From assembly GCA_963818725.1 (NCBI GenBank), contig CAWFTU010000014.1, forward strand, positions 558,001-622,000: 64,000 bases of DNA, written 5' to 3'. Below the pieces are notes generated by a model. The model was not told the DNA's origin, did not search any database, and worked only from the letters and a program-made list of their open reading frames with translations. Shown here one piece after another: positions 25,556 through 34,627 of the stretch (its first letter is position 1; every line of letters starts with the position of its first letter). The DNA is from DATFDN01 sp963818725. Its GTDB lineage: Bacteria; Pseudomonadota; Alphaproteobacteria; Acetobacterales; Acetobacteraceae. A program made the position numbers and the translations under genes.

Positions 25556-26254
25556 TCAGACCTCCAGCCACTCACGCCTGACCGCCGCATCCGCCTCCAG
25601 CGCCGCGGGCGTGCCCTCGAACACGATCCGGCCGTGCCCCATCACATACAAGCGGCGCGAGATGCGGAGCGCGATCGTGAGCTTCTGCTCGACCAAAAGA
25701 ATCGAAACACCCCGCCGCGCGATCTCGGCCAGCAGCATCCCCACTTGCTCCACCAGGCGCGGGGCCAGGCCCTCGGTCGGCTCGTCGATCAGGATCAGGT
25801 CGGGATCGCCCATCAGGGTGCGGCACATGGTCAGCATCTGCTGCTCCCCGCCGGAGAGCACGCCGGCCAGATTGTCCTGCCGCGCAGCCAGGTTGGGAAA
25901 CAGGCGGAACACGTCGTCGAAGCTCCAGCGGCCGAACTGGTTGGCCCGCTTCAGGCCGAGCGCCAGATTCTGGCGGACCGTCAGGGTCGGGAATATCTGC
26001 CGGTCCTCCGGCACGTAACCGATACCCCGGCGCGCGATCACGTTGGCGCGCAGCCCGGCTATGTCCTGGCCGCGCCAGCGCACGACGCCCTGGGGCGCGA
26101 CCAGGCCCATGATCGCCTTGCAGGTGGTCGAACGGCCGACGCCGTTGCGCCCGAGCAGGCTGACGATCTCGCCCTCGCCCACCGCGAGCGACACACCATG
26201 CAGGATGTGGCTTTTGCCGTAGTACGCGTGCAGGTCGTGGACCTCCAGGCTCAT
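25556..26254 (-). CDS. livF: branched-chain amino-acid-type ABC transporter ATPase LivF, with altered Walker A
   Basis: A 232-residue ABC ATPase of the LivF type, last gene of livKHMGF. Walker A reads GRNGVGRSTT where the family has GRNGxGK(S/T)TT: the invariant Lys is Arg (codon CGT). The remaining motifs are normal: Q-loop YVPEDRQIFPTLTV, signature LSGGEQQML, Walker B LILIDEP and H-loop LVEQ. Replacing that lysine normally abolishes ATP hydrolysis, so this half of the ATPase pair may be impaired or the site may tolerate Arg. The start overlaps the livG stop by 4 bp. Confidence 0.9.
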   Translation of the reverse strand: MSLEVHDLHAYYGKSHILHGVSLAVGEGEIVSLLGRNGVGRSTTCKAIMGLVAPQGVVRWRGQDIAGLRANVIARRGIGYVPEDRQIFPTLTVRQNLALGLKRANQFGRWSFDDVFRLFPNLAARQDNLAGVLSGGEQQMLTMCRTLMGDPDLILIDEPTEGLAPRLVEQVGMLLAEIARRGVSILLVEQKLTIALRISRRLYVMGHGRIVFEGTPAALEADAAVRREWLEV

Positions 26255-27000
26255 GCAGGCGCCCCCAAATAGGCTTCCTGCACTGCGCGGCTCGCGCGGA
26301 TCCCGGCTGGCGGCCCGGATTCGATCACCTGGCCATAGACCAGCACTGTGATGGTGTCGGCGAGATCGAACACCACCCGCATGTCGTGCTCGACCATCAA
26401 CAAGGTCCGGTCCTGGGTCAGGCGCCGGATCAGCGCGACGGCCTGCTCGGTCTCGGTGTGGCTCATCCCGGCGGTCGGCTCGTCGAGCAGCACCGCCTCG
26501 GCGCCTCCCGCGACGGTCATGCCGATCTCAAGCGCGCGCTGCTCCGCGTAGGACAACAGGCCCGCCGGCACGTCACGCCGCCCTGCGAGGCCGACCGCCT
26601 CAAGCAGCCGCTTGGCCTCCGCGTTCAACGCGGGCTGGCGGCCGAGGGTGTACCAGAACGAGTAGCGATAACCCCGGCTCCAGAGCAGGCTGCAACGGAG
26701 GTTCTCGAACACGCTGAGCCGATGGAAGATCGAGGTGATCTGGAAGCTGCGCGACAGGCCGAGGCGGTTGATACGGTGCGGGGGCAAGGCGTCGATGCGG
26801 GTCTCCCCGAGGTGGATCTGTCCGGAGCTGAGGGGAAACCGGCCGCTGATGAGGTTGAACAGGGTGGTCTTTCCCGCTCCGTTCGGGCCGATCAGGGCGT
26901 GGCGCTCGCCGGGGCGGATCATCAGGCTGACCCCGCGGATCACCTCGGTCGCGCCGAAACTCTTGCAGACCTCCGTAAGGCGGATCGGCGGCGGGGCCAT
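26251..27000 (-). CDS. livG: branched-chain amino-acid-type ABC transporter ATPase LivG
   Basis: A 249-residue ABC ATPase. Walker A GPNGAGKTT (near residue 37), signature LSYAEQRALEIG, Walker B AVLLDEPTAGM and H-loop MVEHDM are all intact. The family hallmark SFQITSIFHRLSVFENL after the first half and the YGQVIESGPP end are present. Its ATG shares the stop of livM in a TGATG overlap and its stop overlaps livF. It pairs with LivF to drive the LivHM permease. Confidence 0.92.
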   Translation of the reverse strand: MAPPPIRLTEVCKSFGATEVIRGVSLMIRPGERHALIGPNGAGKTTLFNLISGRFPLSSGQIHLGETRIDALPPHRINRLGLSRSFQITSIFHRLSVFENLRCSLLWSRGYRYSFWYTLGRQPALNAEAKRLLEAVGLAGRRDVPAGLLSYAEQRALEIGMTVAGGAEAVLLDEPTAGMSHTETEQAVALIRRLTQDRTLLMVEHDMRVVFDLADTITVLVYGQVIESGPPAGIRASRAVQEAYLGAPA

Positions 27001-28374
27001 CACCGGGCCGCGACGATGCTGGCGGAAGCGTCGTCCCAGGCGCGGCGGAACGCGCGCGCCTCGCGCCGCAGCCAGGCCCCGCCCACCACCAGCGCCGCGC
27101 CCGCAATGACCCAGGGCGCGGCGGCGCGGGCGTCGATGGCGCGGCCGAACAGGGCGAGCGTCTTGCCCTCGGCCGCGCCTATGGTGAGGAACGAGAGCAG
27201 CTCCACCACGCCGACGAAGCCCAGCACCGCCAAGAGGCCCGGCACGAGCAGGCGCAGGTAGGGCAGCGCCAGGCTGTGCAGCCGGCCGGCGCGGGCGATC
27301 GGCCCATGCGCCGCGACGAGTTCCATCAGTCCTCCCGGCGCGAATGTCACCATGGCGATGAACAGCACTCCCACATAGATAACCCAGGAGTTCGACAGCA
27401 GACTGACCCCGCTCTGCAAGGCGGTGATGAGCACCGCGCCCAGGATCGGGCCGGACGAAGCTCGTGCCCCCGCCGACATAGGCCATGAGCAGGGCGTTGC
27501 CCGACAGCGGCGCCGCGAGGGCATCATAGGTGACGATCTCGTAGGTGATCGCATACAGGCCGCCACCGATGCCGGCGAAGAAGCCCGACAGGGCGAATTG
27601 CAGGAAGCGCACCATGCGCGGGTCGTACCCCACGAACTGCGCCCGCTCCTGGTTGTCGCGGCAGGCGTTCGCCATGCGGCCAAGCGGGGTCGAGGTCAGG
27701 AAGCGCATCCCGGCCGTGGCGAGCACCGCCCAGGCCAGGATCAGGTAATAGACTTGGATGCCCTGAGCGTAGCTGGCGCCGATCAGGCTGATCCCGGTCT
27801 GCCGGTCGGTGGTGACGCCACCCTCGCCGCCGAAGAAGTGGTGGAACATCATCGCCGCCGCCGTCATCAGCTCGCCGATCCCCAAGGTAATCATGGCGAA
27901 GGCGATGGCCCGCTGACGGGTGGCGACGAAGCCCAATGGGATGGCGAGCCCGAGTCCGGCGAGGCCGGCCAGCAGCGGCGTCAGCTCGAGCGGCACTGGG
28001 AGGCCGCCCGCTCCGGCCGCCGACATCAGGTGCGCCGCGCAATACCCGCCGAAGCCGAAGAACGCGGCATGGCCGAACGAGAGCAGGCCCGCCTGTCCCA
28101 TGAGCATGTTGTACGACAGGGCGAAGATCACCATCATGCCCATCTGGCTGAGCATTGAGACCACGAAGCCGGCGTGGCGGGCGTGCGAGAAGTCGTAGAA
28201 CAGCCAGGGCAGCAACGCGGCGGCGACTGGGACGAGGAGCCACGGCCAGAGCAACCGGCCGACCCCTCCCCCACCCCCTCCCGCAAGGGGAGGGGAGTTG
28301 TTCAGTGCCGCTTCAACGCCCCCTCCCCTTGCGGGAGGGGGCTGGGGGGAGGGGACAACCGGCGTCCCGCTCAT
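27000..28374 (-). pseudogene. livM: branched-chain amino-acid-type ABC permease LivM, single-base frameshift
   Basis: Multi-helix permease of the LivM type (about 457 residues when repaired). The first 300 residues read FALSYNMLMGQAGLLSFGHA (LivM signature), ITLGIGELMTAAAMMF and ALLMAYVGGGTSFV. There an extra C near 27459 (TTCGTCCGGCC for TTCGTCGGCC) throws it out of frame; the true continuation is GPILGAVLITALQSGVSLLS to the end at 27000. The start overlaps livH by 4 bp, and codons 5-40 are made of a palindromic repeat (PQPPPARGGG, NNSPPLAGGG). Given the intact neighbours a sequence error is quite possible. Confidence 0.85.
28262..28356. repeat. C/G-rich palindromic repeat pair inside the livM 5' end
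   Basis: Two arms, CACCCCCTCCCGCAAGGGGA (28272-28291) and the inverse CCCCTCCCCTTGCGGGAGGG (28319-28338), each with its own short stem (CTCCC-GCAA-GGGGAG), about 30 bp apart and in opposite orientation. The same repeat type is found 1 kb away between livH and livK. Here it is translated as the first 40 residues of LivM, since the ATG overlapping livH lies outside it. Confidence 0.75.
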
Positions 28375-29312
28375 GTGTCGCGGGTTCCGAGCAGGCCGCG
28401 CGGACGGAACAGCAGGATCAGGATCATCAGCGCGTAGGGCACCAGCGGGCCGATGCGCGCCATCGGCATGGCCAACACTTCGCCCAGCAAGTTGTCGCCT
28501 CCGGCGGGCAGGTGCAGCCTGTGCAACAGGTCGGCGGCGGAGAGCGGGACCACCACCGAGAAGGTCTGAACCAGTCCCACGATCAGGGACGCGATGAAGC
28601 AGCCGAGCAGCGAGCCGAGGCCGCCGAACACCACCACCACGAAGACGATCGGTCCCATCGAATCGGCCATGCCGGACTCGGTCGTGAAATAGTTGCCGCC
28701 GATCACCCCGGCCATGCCCGCGAGCAGGCAGCCCCCGGCAAAGACGATGGTGAAGACGCGCGGCACGTCATGGCCCAGCGCGCCGACCATCGCCGGATGG
28801 GTCAGCGCCGCCTGGATGATCAATCCGATGCGGGTCTTCGTCAGAAGCAGCCAGGTGTTTAGCAGCATCCCAACGGCGACCAGCAGCATGAAGCCACGAT
28901 AGGCCGGGAAGTTCTCGCCGTAGATCGAGAACAGCGGAAAATCGAGCACTGTAGGAATGTGATAGGGCATCGGCACGGTGCCCCAGACCATCTGCACAAC
29001 ACGGCCGATGATGAACACCAGGCCGAATGTGAACAGCAGCTCGGCGATGTGGCCGTTGTGATGCACCCGCCGCAGGCCCCAGACCTCGATCGCCGCGCCG
29101 ATCAGCCCGCACAGGATCGGCGCGATCACCAGCCCCGCCCAGAAGCCGGCGACGGTGCTGACCTGGTAAGCGAAATACGCGCCCAGCATGTAGATCGAGG
29201 CGTGCGCGAAGTTCAGCACGCCCATCATGCTCAGGATCAGCCCGCTCGCCAGCATAAACAGCAGCATTCCGTAGACTAGGCCGTTCAATAGGGAGACGAG
29301 GAGGACTTGCAT
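28371..29312 (-). CDS. livH: branched-chain amino-acid-type ABC permease LivH
   Basis: A 313-residue inner-membrane permease with about eight hydrophobic helices. Family features: LVYGMLLFMLASGLILSMMG, LNFAHASIYMLGAYFAY (LivH signature), TRIGLIIQAALTHPAMVGALG cytoplasmic loop, and GPIVFVVVVFGGLGSLLGCF. No frameshift. It couples to LivM by a 4-bp overlap. A palindromic repeat lies just upstream, between it and livK. The ligand may be an amino acid, amide, urea or aromatic acid; the class is broad. Confidence 0.92.
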   Translation of the reverse strand: MQVLLVSLLNGLVYGMLLFMLASGLILSMMGVLNFAHASIYMLGAYFAYQVSTVAGFWAGLVIAPILCGLIGAAIEVWGLRRVHHNGHIAELLFTFGLVFIIGRVVQMVWGTVPMPYHIPTVLDFPLFSIYGENFPAYRGFMLLVAVGMLLNTWLLLTKTRIGLIIQAALTHPAMVGALGHDVPRVFTIVFAGGCLLAGMAGVIGGNYFTTESGMADSMGPIVFVVVVFGGLGSLLGCFIASLIVGLVQTFSVVVPLSAADLLHRLHLPAGGDNLLGEVLAMPMARIGPLVPYALMILILLFRPRGLLGTRDT

Positions 29313-29329
29313 GGTGGGCTATCCTACAT

Positions 29330-29400
29330 CCCTCCCGCAAGGGGAGGGGGCTCTCTCTTCTCCCCCTCCTCTTGCGGGAGGGGGCCGGGGGGAGGGGGCG
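29330..29400. repeat. C/G-rich palindromic repeat pair between livK and livH
   Basis: CCTCCCGCAAGGGGAGGG and, 30 bp on, CCCCCTCCTCTTGCGGGAGG: an inverted pair of the same repeat family as at 28262-28356. It fills most of the 107-bp gap between livK and livH. Inverted pairs like this downstream of a binding-protein gene often stabilise the upstream mRNA so that more binding protein than permease is made; that role here is inference. Confidence 0.7.
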
Positions 29401-29419
29401 GCCAGGCATCAACGGACCC

Positions 29420-30670
29420 CTAGGAAGTCGGCCGCTTCATCTTGCACGTGGTCGGCAACGCCATCTCCGAGGCAGGGAATTTTGCGGTCGTCTTCCAGCC
29501 CAGGCCGGTATGCTCGGTGTCGTACTTCACCGCATGCGTGACGACGCCGGCGTACAACGGGTCAATGAGCTGATGATCGGCCGCACGCATCGTGTTCAGC
29601 TCCCCGAGCAGATCCTTGTGCTCCATGCCTTCCAGCGCCAGTGCCACTTTTGTCGGGTCGACCGACTGCACCTTGTCGATGGCGGCGGAGATCATCTCGA
29701 ACATGGTCAACAAAGTCGCGCCGCCAAAATTGAAATCGTTTTGTGCTCGGAAGCCCTCACCGAATGCCTCGGCGGCTTGGTTCTGCTCCTCGGCGGCGAT
29801 GTTCTCGTTGTACTCGTAAATCGCCGTCATCCGGCCGTCTCCGCTGTTGCCGATGGCGGTAGCAGTGCCGACGAGGTTGCCAAGGTAGGTGTCATAACGG
29901 GCGTCCAGCCCGGCCTCGATGCCTGTCTTGATAAGCAGGTTGAGGTCAGGCCCGTAGTTTCCGGTGATGATGGACTGGGCACCGGACCCCTTGATCTTGG
30001 TGATGTAGGGGGTGAATTCCTTCACCTTGCCGAACGGCATCAGCTCATCCCCGACAATCTGGATATCTGGGCGGAGCTGCGCCAGGTACTTCCTCGTGCT
30101 GGCCTGGAGCGACTGTCCGTACAGGTAATCCTGGTTGAGCAGATACACCTTTTTCAGATCCGGCGGCAGCGACTTGACGCGCGCGAGTGCGCGCTGCTCG
30201 ACGTTTGCGACAAATCGGAAGTGCCAGAAATCGCACTTCTCGTTGGTAAGCTCGGTCGCCTGTGCACCGCAGTTTAGATAGATAATTCGATTATTCGGAT
30301 TGCGCAGGTTGTGCTTGGCGACGCCGTCAATTAGGGCGGCGGCGACATTCGAGCCGGTGCATTGCATCACGAATGGCATGTTCTGGTCAGTAATTCTCTG
30401 AAGCGCGATCAACGCCTCGGAGGGTTGCAGCTTGTCGTCGAACGCTACCAGCTCGAACTTACGGCCCATGGGCGGAGAATGCTTGTTCACATAGGTGAGG
30501 ACGTAATTGAGTGCCTTAAGGTTCTGGTCGCCGTTGGCCGCGAACGGGCCGGAGAACGCTTCGACATAGCCAACCTTGATGGTATCGTTCTCGGCGCGAG
30601 ACGCCGGCACGGCGGCAAGCAGACCAAGCACAACTCCGCCTATCGCGGCGGGCATCCCCCAACGCGGCAT
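29420..30670 (-). CDS. livK: branched-chain amino-acid-type ABC transporter substrate-binding protein
   Basis: A 416-residue periplasmic binding protein (type I fold, Peripla_BP_6). Signal peptide MPRWGMPAAIGGVVLGLLAA with cleavage after SRA; then DTIKVGYVEAFSGPFAANGD, the typical opening of this family, LQRITDQNMPFVMQCTGSNV and GSGAQSIITGNYGPDLN. It is the first gene of livKHMGF, preceded by a strong GGAGGAGG ribosome site 7 bp before the ATG. The ligand is not determined by sequence. The IS1595 element lies about 100 bp upstream. Confidence 0.9.
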   Translation of the reverse strand: MPRWGMPAAIGGVVLGLLAAVPASRAENDTIKVGYVEAFSGPFAANGDQNLKALNYVLTYVNKHSPPMGRKFELVAFDDKLQPSEALIALQRITDQNMPFVMQCTGSNVAAALIDGVAKHNLRNPNNRIIYLNCGAQATELTNEKCDFWHFRFVANVEQRALARVKSLPPDLKKVYLLNQDYLYGQSLQASTRKYLAQLRPDIQIVGDELMPFGKVKEFTPYITKIKGSGAQSIITGNYGPDLNLLIKTGIEAGLDARYDTYLGNLVGTATAIGNSGDGRMTAIYEYNENIAAEEQNQAAEAFGEGFRAQNDFNFGGATLLTMFEMISAAIDKVQSVDPTKVALALEGMEHKDLLGELNTMRAADHQLIDPLYAGVVTHAVKYDTEHTGLGWKTTAKFPASEMALPTTCKMKRPTS

Positions 30671-30723
30671 GTTTTCCTCCTCCCGTGATCCCGCGCTTGC
30701 CGGCGGGTATCACTTCATCCGAA

Positions 30724-30753
30724 AGTATTGACACACGCTTCTGATGGAGTCAA
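30724..30753 (-). promoter_or_regulatory. candidate sigma70-type promoter for livK
   Basis: On the minus strand TTGACT (30753-30748) and AATACT (30729-30724) are separated by 18 bp, or CAATAC by 17 bp, and lie about 55 bp before the livK ATG. The match is reasonable at both hexamers. No experimental or comparative support is available, so it is only a candidate. Confidence 0.35.
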
Positions 30754-30833
30754 ACTTTTCGGTTGGCACAAAGCTCTACCTGATTACGCACTTCCCTCAG
30801 TCACGAAACGCCTGGTAGCAGGTCAGGGAATTT

Positions 30834-31681
30834 GTGGCATTTCATGAGGGTGTGGCAGTGGCTCGTAATGTCGTGCAGTTCCAGAAGGGTCTCAGCGAAC
30901 CCGCGTTCGAACAGCAGTACGGCACCGAGGAGCAATGCCGGGCGATCGTCATCGCGTCACGCTGGCCGCGTGGCTTTGAGTGCCCGGTATGCGGCGGCAG
31001 GCAGTATAGTCTGGTGACGACCCGCGATCTCTATCAGTGCACCAAGTGCCGCCGGCAGACCTCGCCGATTGCCGGGACGATCTTTGCATCAACCCATCTG
31101 CCGCTGCGGCTATGGTTTCGTGCGATCTATCGCCTGACCCAGACCAAGCAAGGCATCTCCAGCATCGAACTGGGGCGTCGCCTTGGGGTGACGCAGACCA
31201 CCGCCTGGAAGGTCAAACACAAGCTGAAGCAGGTCATGCTTGAGCGTGATGCGACCAAGCGCCTGAGCGGCAGGATCGAGATCGACGACGCCCATCTCGG
31301 CGGCGAGCGCTCCGGCGGAAAGCGCGGCCGCGGGGCGCCTGGCAAGACGCCGTTCGTCGCCGCTGTCGAGACGACCACCCAGGGAAAGCCGGTTCGCCTG
31401 AAGCTGCGCCGGGTCACCAGCTTCTGTGCAACCTCGATCGCAGGGTTCGCCAAGCGCAGCCTCGATCCAGACTGCTCTGTCGTCAGCGATGGCCTTCAGT
31501 GTTTCGCCAGCGTCGCAGACGCCGGGTGCGCGCACCAAGTCGTCAAGACCGGGTCAGGACCAAAAGCGGCTCGGACGCCAGCCTTCCAATGGGCCAACAC
31601 CGCGCTCGGCAACATCAAGGCCGCCATCACGGGCACCTACCGTGCCATCAACCGCAAGCATGTTCCGCGCTACCTCGCCGA
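30834..31681 (+). pseudogene. IS1595-family (ISXO2-like) transposase, 5' part
   Basis: GTG start; an N-terminal zinc ribbon (CPVCGG and CTKCRR, about residues 50-72), then the DDE-type ISXO2 domain with IEIDDAHLGGERSGGKRGRG and VVSDGLQCF. The last native residues are RYLA; the IS3 element then enters and the frame stops at TGA 31701 after DEVAPVL. The missing C terminus is found intact at 34628-34751, so the gene was whole before the insertion. Confidence 0.9.
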
Positions 31682-31743
31682 TGAAGTGGCCCCGGTCCTT
31701 TGAACAAAATTTCCGCGTCGTTAAGTGGATCGTCGGCCGGGGG

Positions 31744-32571
31744 TTATGCTGCCGTGCGGAGCGGCAGCGGGTGAGAGTAGGCTTGATCCGGGGTGCGGCC
31801 GTCAAGGGCTGCGTGAGGTCGCCTTGCGTTGTAGAAGGCGATGTAGCGGCCGATTGATTGCCGTGCTTCTTCGACGCCATCATAGGCACGCAGATAGACT
31901 TCCTCGTACTTGATGGTTCGCCAGAAGCGCTCGACAAAAACGTTGTCTCGCCATGCGCCCTTGCCGTCCATGCTGATCGAGATGGCGTTGTTGATCAGCA
32001 CGCTGGTGAATTCGGTACTGGTGAACTGGCTGCCCTGATCGGTGTTGAAGATTTGCGGGCAGCCGTGTTTTGCAAGGGCTTCCTCGACAGCATCGATGCA
32101 GAACGAAGCCTCCATCGTGTTCGACAGTCGCCAGGCCAGGATGCGTCGTGTGAACCAGTCCATCACGGCAGTGAGATAGACGAAGCCGCGCGCCATCGGG
32201 ATGTAGCTGATGTCGGTCGCCCAGACGTGGTTCGGCCGATTGATCGTCAATCCGCGCAGCAGATACGGATAGATGCGATGACCTGGCGCAGGCTTCGATG
32301 TGTTGGGCCTGCGATAGATCGCTTCGATCCCCATTCTCCGCATCAATGTTGTGACATGACGACGGCCGACCTTGCTCCCCTCGGCAGCCAGCAAGCCGCG
32401 CAACATCCGCGAACCTGCGAAAGGGAACTCCAGGTGCAGCTCATCCAGCCGCCGCATCAGCGCAAGGTCTGCATCCGACACCGGCGCCGGTTCGTAGTAG
32501 ACGCTGCCTCGGCAGATGCCGAGGAGCGCCGCCTGCTTCGTCAACGCAAGCCTGTGGTTACGGTCGATCAT
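31744..32571 (-). CDS. IS3-family transposase OrfB
   Basis: A 275-residue integrase-core protein. It starts MIDRNHRLALTKQAALLGIC, has HTH_21 (RMLRGLLAAEGSKVGRRHV), then the rve core with the DDE residues in WATDISYIP, FNTDQGSQFTS and DNVFVERFWRTIKYEEVY. It overlaps orfA by 4 bp and is in the -1 frame relative to it, so it is normally made as an OrfAB fusion. Looks intact. Confidence 0.93.
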   Translation of the reverse strand: MIDRNHRLALTKQAALLGICRGSVYYEPAPVSDADLALMRRLDELHLEFPFAGSRMLRGLLAAEGSKVGRRHVTTLMRRMGIEAIYRRPNTSKPAPGHRIYPYLLRGLTINRPNHVWATDISYIPMARGFVYLTAVMDWFTRRILAWRLSNTMEASFCIDAVEEALAKHGCPQIFNTDQGSQFTSTEFTSVLINNAISISMDGKGAWRDNVFVERFWRTIKYEEVYLRAYDGVEEARQSIGRYIAFYNARRPHAALDGRTPDQAYSHPLPLRTAA

Positions 32572-32879
32572 CGCTTTGCGCTCGGAAATCCCGCCTTGCC
32601 GAGCGCACGTTCTAAAAAATCGTTCTCCAGGACTAGCTCGCCGATTTTGGCGTGCAGGGCCTTGATATCGACCTCGGGGACCGATGATTTGGTGCTGCCA
32701 CCGCGTTCAAACACGTCGGCAGCCCCTGCAAGCAGTTGCTCTTTCCACGAGGTGATTTGATTGGGATGCACGTCGAACTGCTCAGCAAGCTGTGCAATCG
32801 TTCGATCGTTTTTCAGGGCAGCAAGGGCCACCTTCGCCTTGAAGGCCGGTGTGTGGTTCCGGCGGGCTCGCTTCTTCAT
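32568..32879 (-). CDS. IS3-family transposase OrfA
   Basis: A 103-residue HTH protein: RRNHTPAFKAKVALAALKND, AQLAEQFDVHPNQITSWKEQL (helix-turn-helix) and a leucine-zipper tail with IKALHAKIGELVLENDFLERAL. It binds the IS ends. Close to its end is a TTTTTTA slip site. The upstream side retains the inner part of the inverted repeat (TTAAGTGG) split off by the IS1380 insertion. Confidence 0.92.
   Translation of the reverse strand: MKKRARRNHTPAFKAKVALAALKNDRTIAQLAEQFDVHPNQITSWKEQLLAGAADVFERGGSTKSSVPEVDIKALHAKIGELVLENDFLERALGKAGFPSAKR
32613..32619 (-). promoter_or_regulatory. programmed -1 frameshift site of the IS3 element
   Basis: On the minus strand T-TTT-TTA spans the orfA codons GAT TTT TTA. 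Slipping back one base gives AGAACGTGCGC... which runs open through ISERKAMIDRNH into orfB, exactly the expected OrfAB fusion. This is the canonical IS3-family X-XXY-YYZ heptamer. Confidence 0.8.
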
Positions 32880-32936
32880 CTTCGCTCCTGATCCGCAGGC
32901 AAAACATGCCTGCCGTCAGGCCGAGTTTCCACTTAA

Positions 32937-34589
32937 CCCGCATTTCTCATACGGGCGAGCGCTTGTCGTTTGAATGGCGCTCCGCCGGCGTGCATTCGTG
33001 AAGTGAGGCGGGGCGGGCGCTATGGGCGCGAGGCTCGGCGAGACCGCGCCGGCGCCGCCCGGCGGGCAGCGTGGGTGCGGGGTGTGATGTCGGCTGTGCG
33101 CTGGCTGGTTCGTGTCAGGCAGTGGCGTTTCTGAGCATGGCGTGGGCCAAGGCGAACTCGTGCTGATAGGGACAGGCCGAGGCCATCGCCGCCTTGATCC
33201 GCCGCACGCTGACCCGCACCAGGGCGCCGATCTTCAGCAGCTTGAGCCGGATGGTGCCGCAGGTCGCTCGGGCGAATTGCGTGTGCGCCAGACCGATGCG
33301 CCGCAAGGCGCAGAGCAGCACATAGGCCATGGACGCGAACCACAAGCGGAGCTGGTTGGCGCGCATCGTCGCCGCCGAGGTCCGGTCGGCGAACAGGTCG
33401 AGCTGGCATTCCTTGATGCGGTTCTCCATCTCGCCGCGCGCGCAGTAGACCCGCTCGTAGAGATGCCGCCCGCCGACTTCGGCCGGCTTGAGCGAGGTGA
33501 CGACAAACCGGGGATTGGCCTCGCCGCCGGTCACCTCGGCCTTGCCGATGACCCGGCGTTGGCGGCTCCAACTGTCCAGCGTCGACCACGTAAAATCCCG
33601 GAAGCACCGCGCCGGCCTGCCGGTCCGCAAGCTCTCAATCGACGCGGTCAGCAGTTCGGGCTTGATCGCCTCCTCCAGCCGGTCGTTGCGGGCCAGACCG
33701 AACACATAGTCCACCCGGTTGGCCTCGCACCAGGCCATCAGCGCCTCGCGGGCAAAGCCGGAATCGCCGCGCAGCAGGATGCACACGCGTGGCCAGCGCC
33801 GGCGGATTTGCGCGACCAATCGGGCAACCTCCTCGACCGCGCCGGCCGAACCGTCGATGTTCGAGCGCCGCAGCTTGGCCGCCAGCAGATGACGGCCGCA
33901 GAAGACGTAGAGCGGCAGGTAACAGTAGCAGTCGTAATAGCCGTGGAAGAAGCGGCCTTCCTGATTCCCGTGCAGCGGATCATCGGTGGCGTCGAGATCG
34001 AGCGTGATCTGCGCCGGCGCGCGCCGATGCGCCTCCAGGAACAGATCCACCAACAACCGCTCGATCGCCGCCGGATCGTGGCTGATTTTGTGATAACGCG
34101 TCGGCTCGGCGCGGCCCAGCTCCAGCCGGTTCAGGGTCGATTTCCCGGCCAGCGGCGCGCAATCCGGCCGCCGCGCCGCCAGCTTCCCCGCCAGCACGGC
34201 CAGGACCGGATCGTGCCGCAGCTGGTCGTGGTCGACCAGATCCTCGTAGCCCAGCGCGATCCCGAACACGCGCTGCATCAGCAACGCCTCGATCGCGTGC
34301 TCCACCAGCTCCGGCGCCCGCTGGTCGCCGAAGCAGGAAGCGAAGCGTTCGATCAAGCCGATCGCCCGGTCGGTCGCCCCGAGCAGCAGGGCGCCGGCAT
34401 CTGAGGTGATCACGCCACCATCGAAGGCCGCCACCACGGCACGCTCCTCCACGGGTGCAAAATCGAACAGCGGAGGTTTACACTCTGTGGGCATCGGGGA
34501 GTTCCTCCGTTCAGCGCTAAGACTTTGTCACAGAAGAACTTTCGCCGATTCGGAACCCCGATGCACCTACTCAGTGTGAGAAATACGGG
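32937..34589 (-). mobile_element. IS1380-family insertion sequence, innermost of the nest
   Basis: A 1653-bp element with ends CCCGCATTTCTCATAC and, inverted, CCCGTATTTCTCACAC, flanked by a TTAA duplication (32933-32936 and 34590-34593). The 4-bp duplication and ends fit IS1380. It lies close to the right end of the IS3 element, separating the inner and outer parts of that terminus. Transposase is intact. Confidence 0.92.
33115..34494 (-). CDS. IS1380-family transposase
   Basis: A 459-residue DDE transposase of the IS1380 group: FDGGVITSDAGALLLGATDR at the N terminus, LAGKSTLNRLELG, first catalytic Asp in TLDLDATDDPLHG, second in LLRGDSGFAREALM, and the C-terminal GEMENRIKECQLDLFADRTS that holds the Glu. 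Complete and undamaged, so this innermost element may be the most recently active of the three. Confidence 0.93.
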   Translation of the reverse strand: MPTECKPPLFDFAPVEERAVVAAFDGGVITSDAGALLLGATDRAIGLIERFASCFGDQRAPELVEHAIEALLMQRVFGIALGYEDLVDHDQLRHDPVLAVLAGKLAARRPDCAPLAGKSTLNRLELGRAEPTRYHKISHDPAAIERLLVDLFLEAHRRAPAQITLDLDATDDPLHGNQEGRFFHGYYDCYCYLPLYVFCGRHLLAAKLRRSNIDGSAGAVEEVARLVAQIRRRWPRVCILLRGDSGFAREALMAWCEANRVDYVFGLARNDRLEEAIKPELLTASIESLRTGRPARCFRDFTWSTLDSWSRQRRVIGKAEVTGGEANPRFVVTSLKPAEVGGRHLYERVYCARGEMENRIKECQLDLFADRTSAATMRANQLRLWFASMAYVLLCALRRIGLAHTQFARATCGTIRLKLLKIGALVRVSVRRIKAAMASACPYQHEFALAHAMLRNATA

Positions 34590-34627
34590 TTAACGCCCTG
34601 TTCAAAATTCCTGAGCCACGTCTCCGA

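Larger units (their letters stand above)
31682..34623 (-). mobile_element. IS3-family insertion sequence, itself interrupted by IS1380
   Basis: Inserted in the IS1595 transposase with a 4-bp duplication CCGA (31678-31681 and 34624-34627). The ends begin TGAAGTGGC and, inverted, AGACGTGGC, and share a 21-bp imperfect repeat. An IS1380 element sits near its right end at TTAA. Removing that leaves an element of about 1285 bp, the normal IS3 size, with orfA and orfB intact. Confidence 0.88.

Noticed and set aside
25105..25581. Proline-rich plus-strand frame opposite the glycine-rich gene
   Set aside because: Gly codons (GGN) read backwards give Pro (CCN). The minus strand has a signal peptide and ribosome site, the plus strand has neither.
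28262..29400. Regularly spaced repeats considered as a CRISPR array
   Set aside because: Units are inverted pairs of C/G-rich hairpins, irregularly spaced, lacking unique spacers of equal length; no cas genes nearby.
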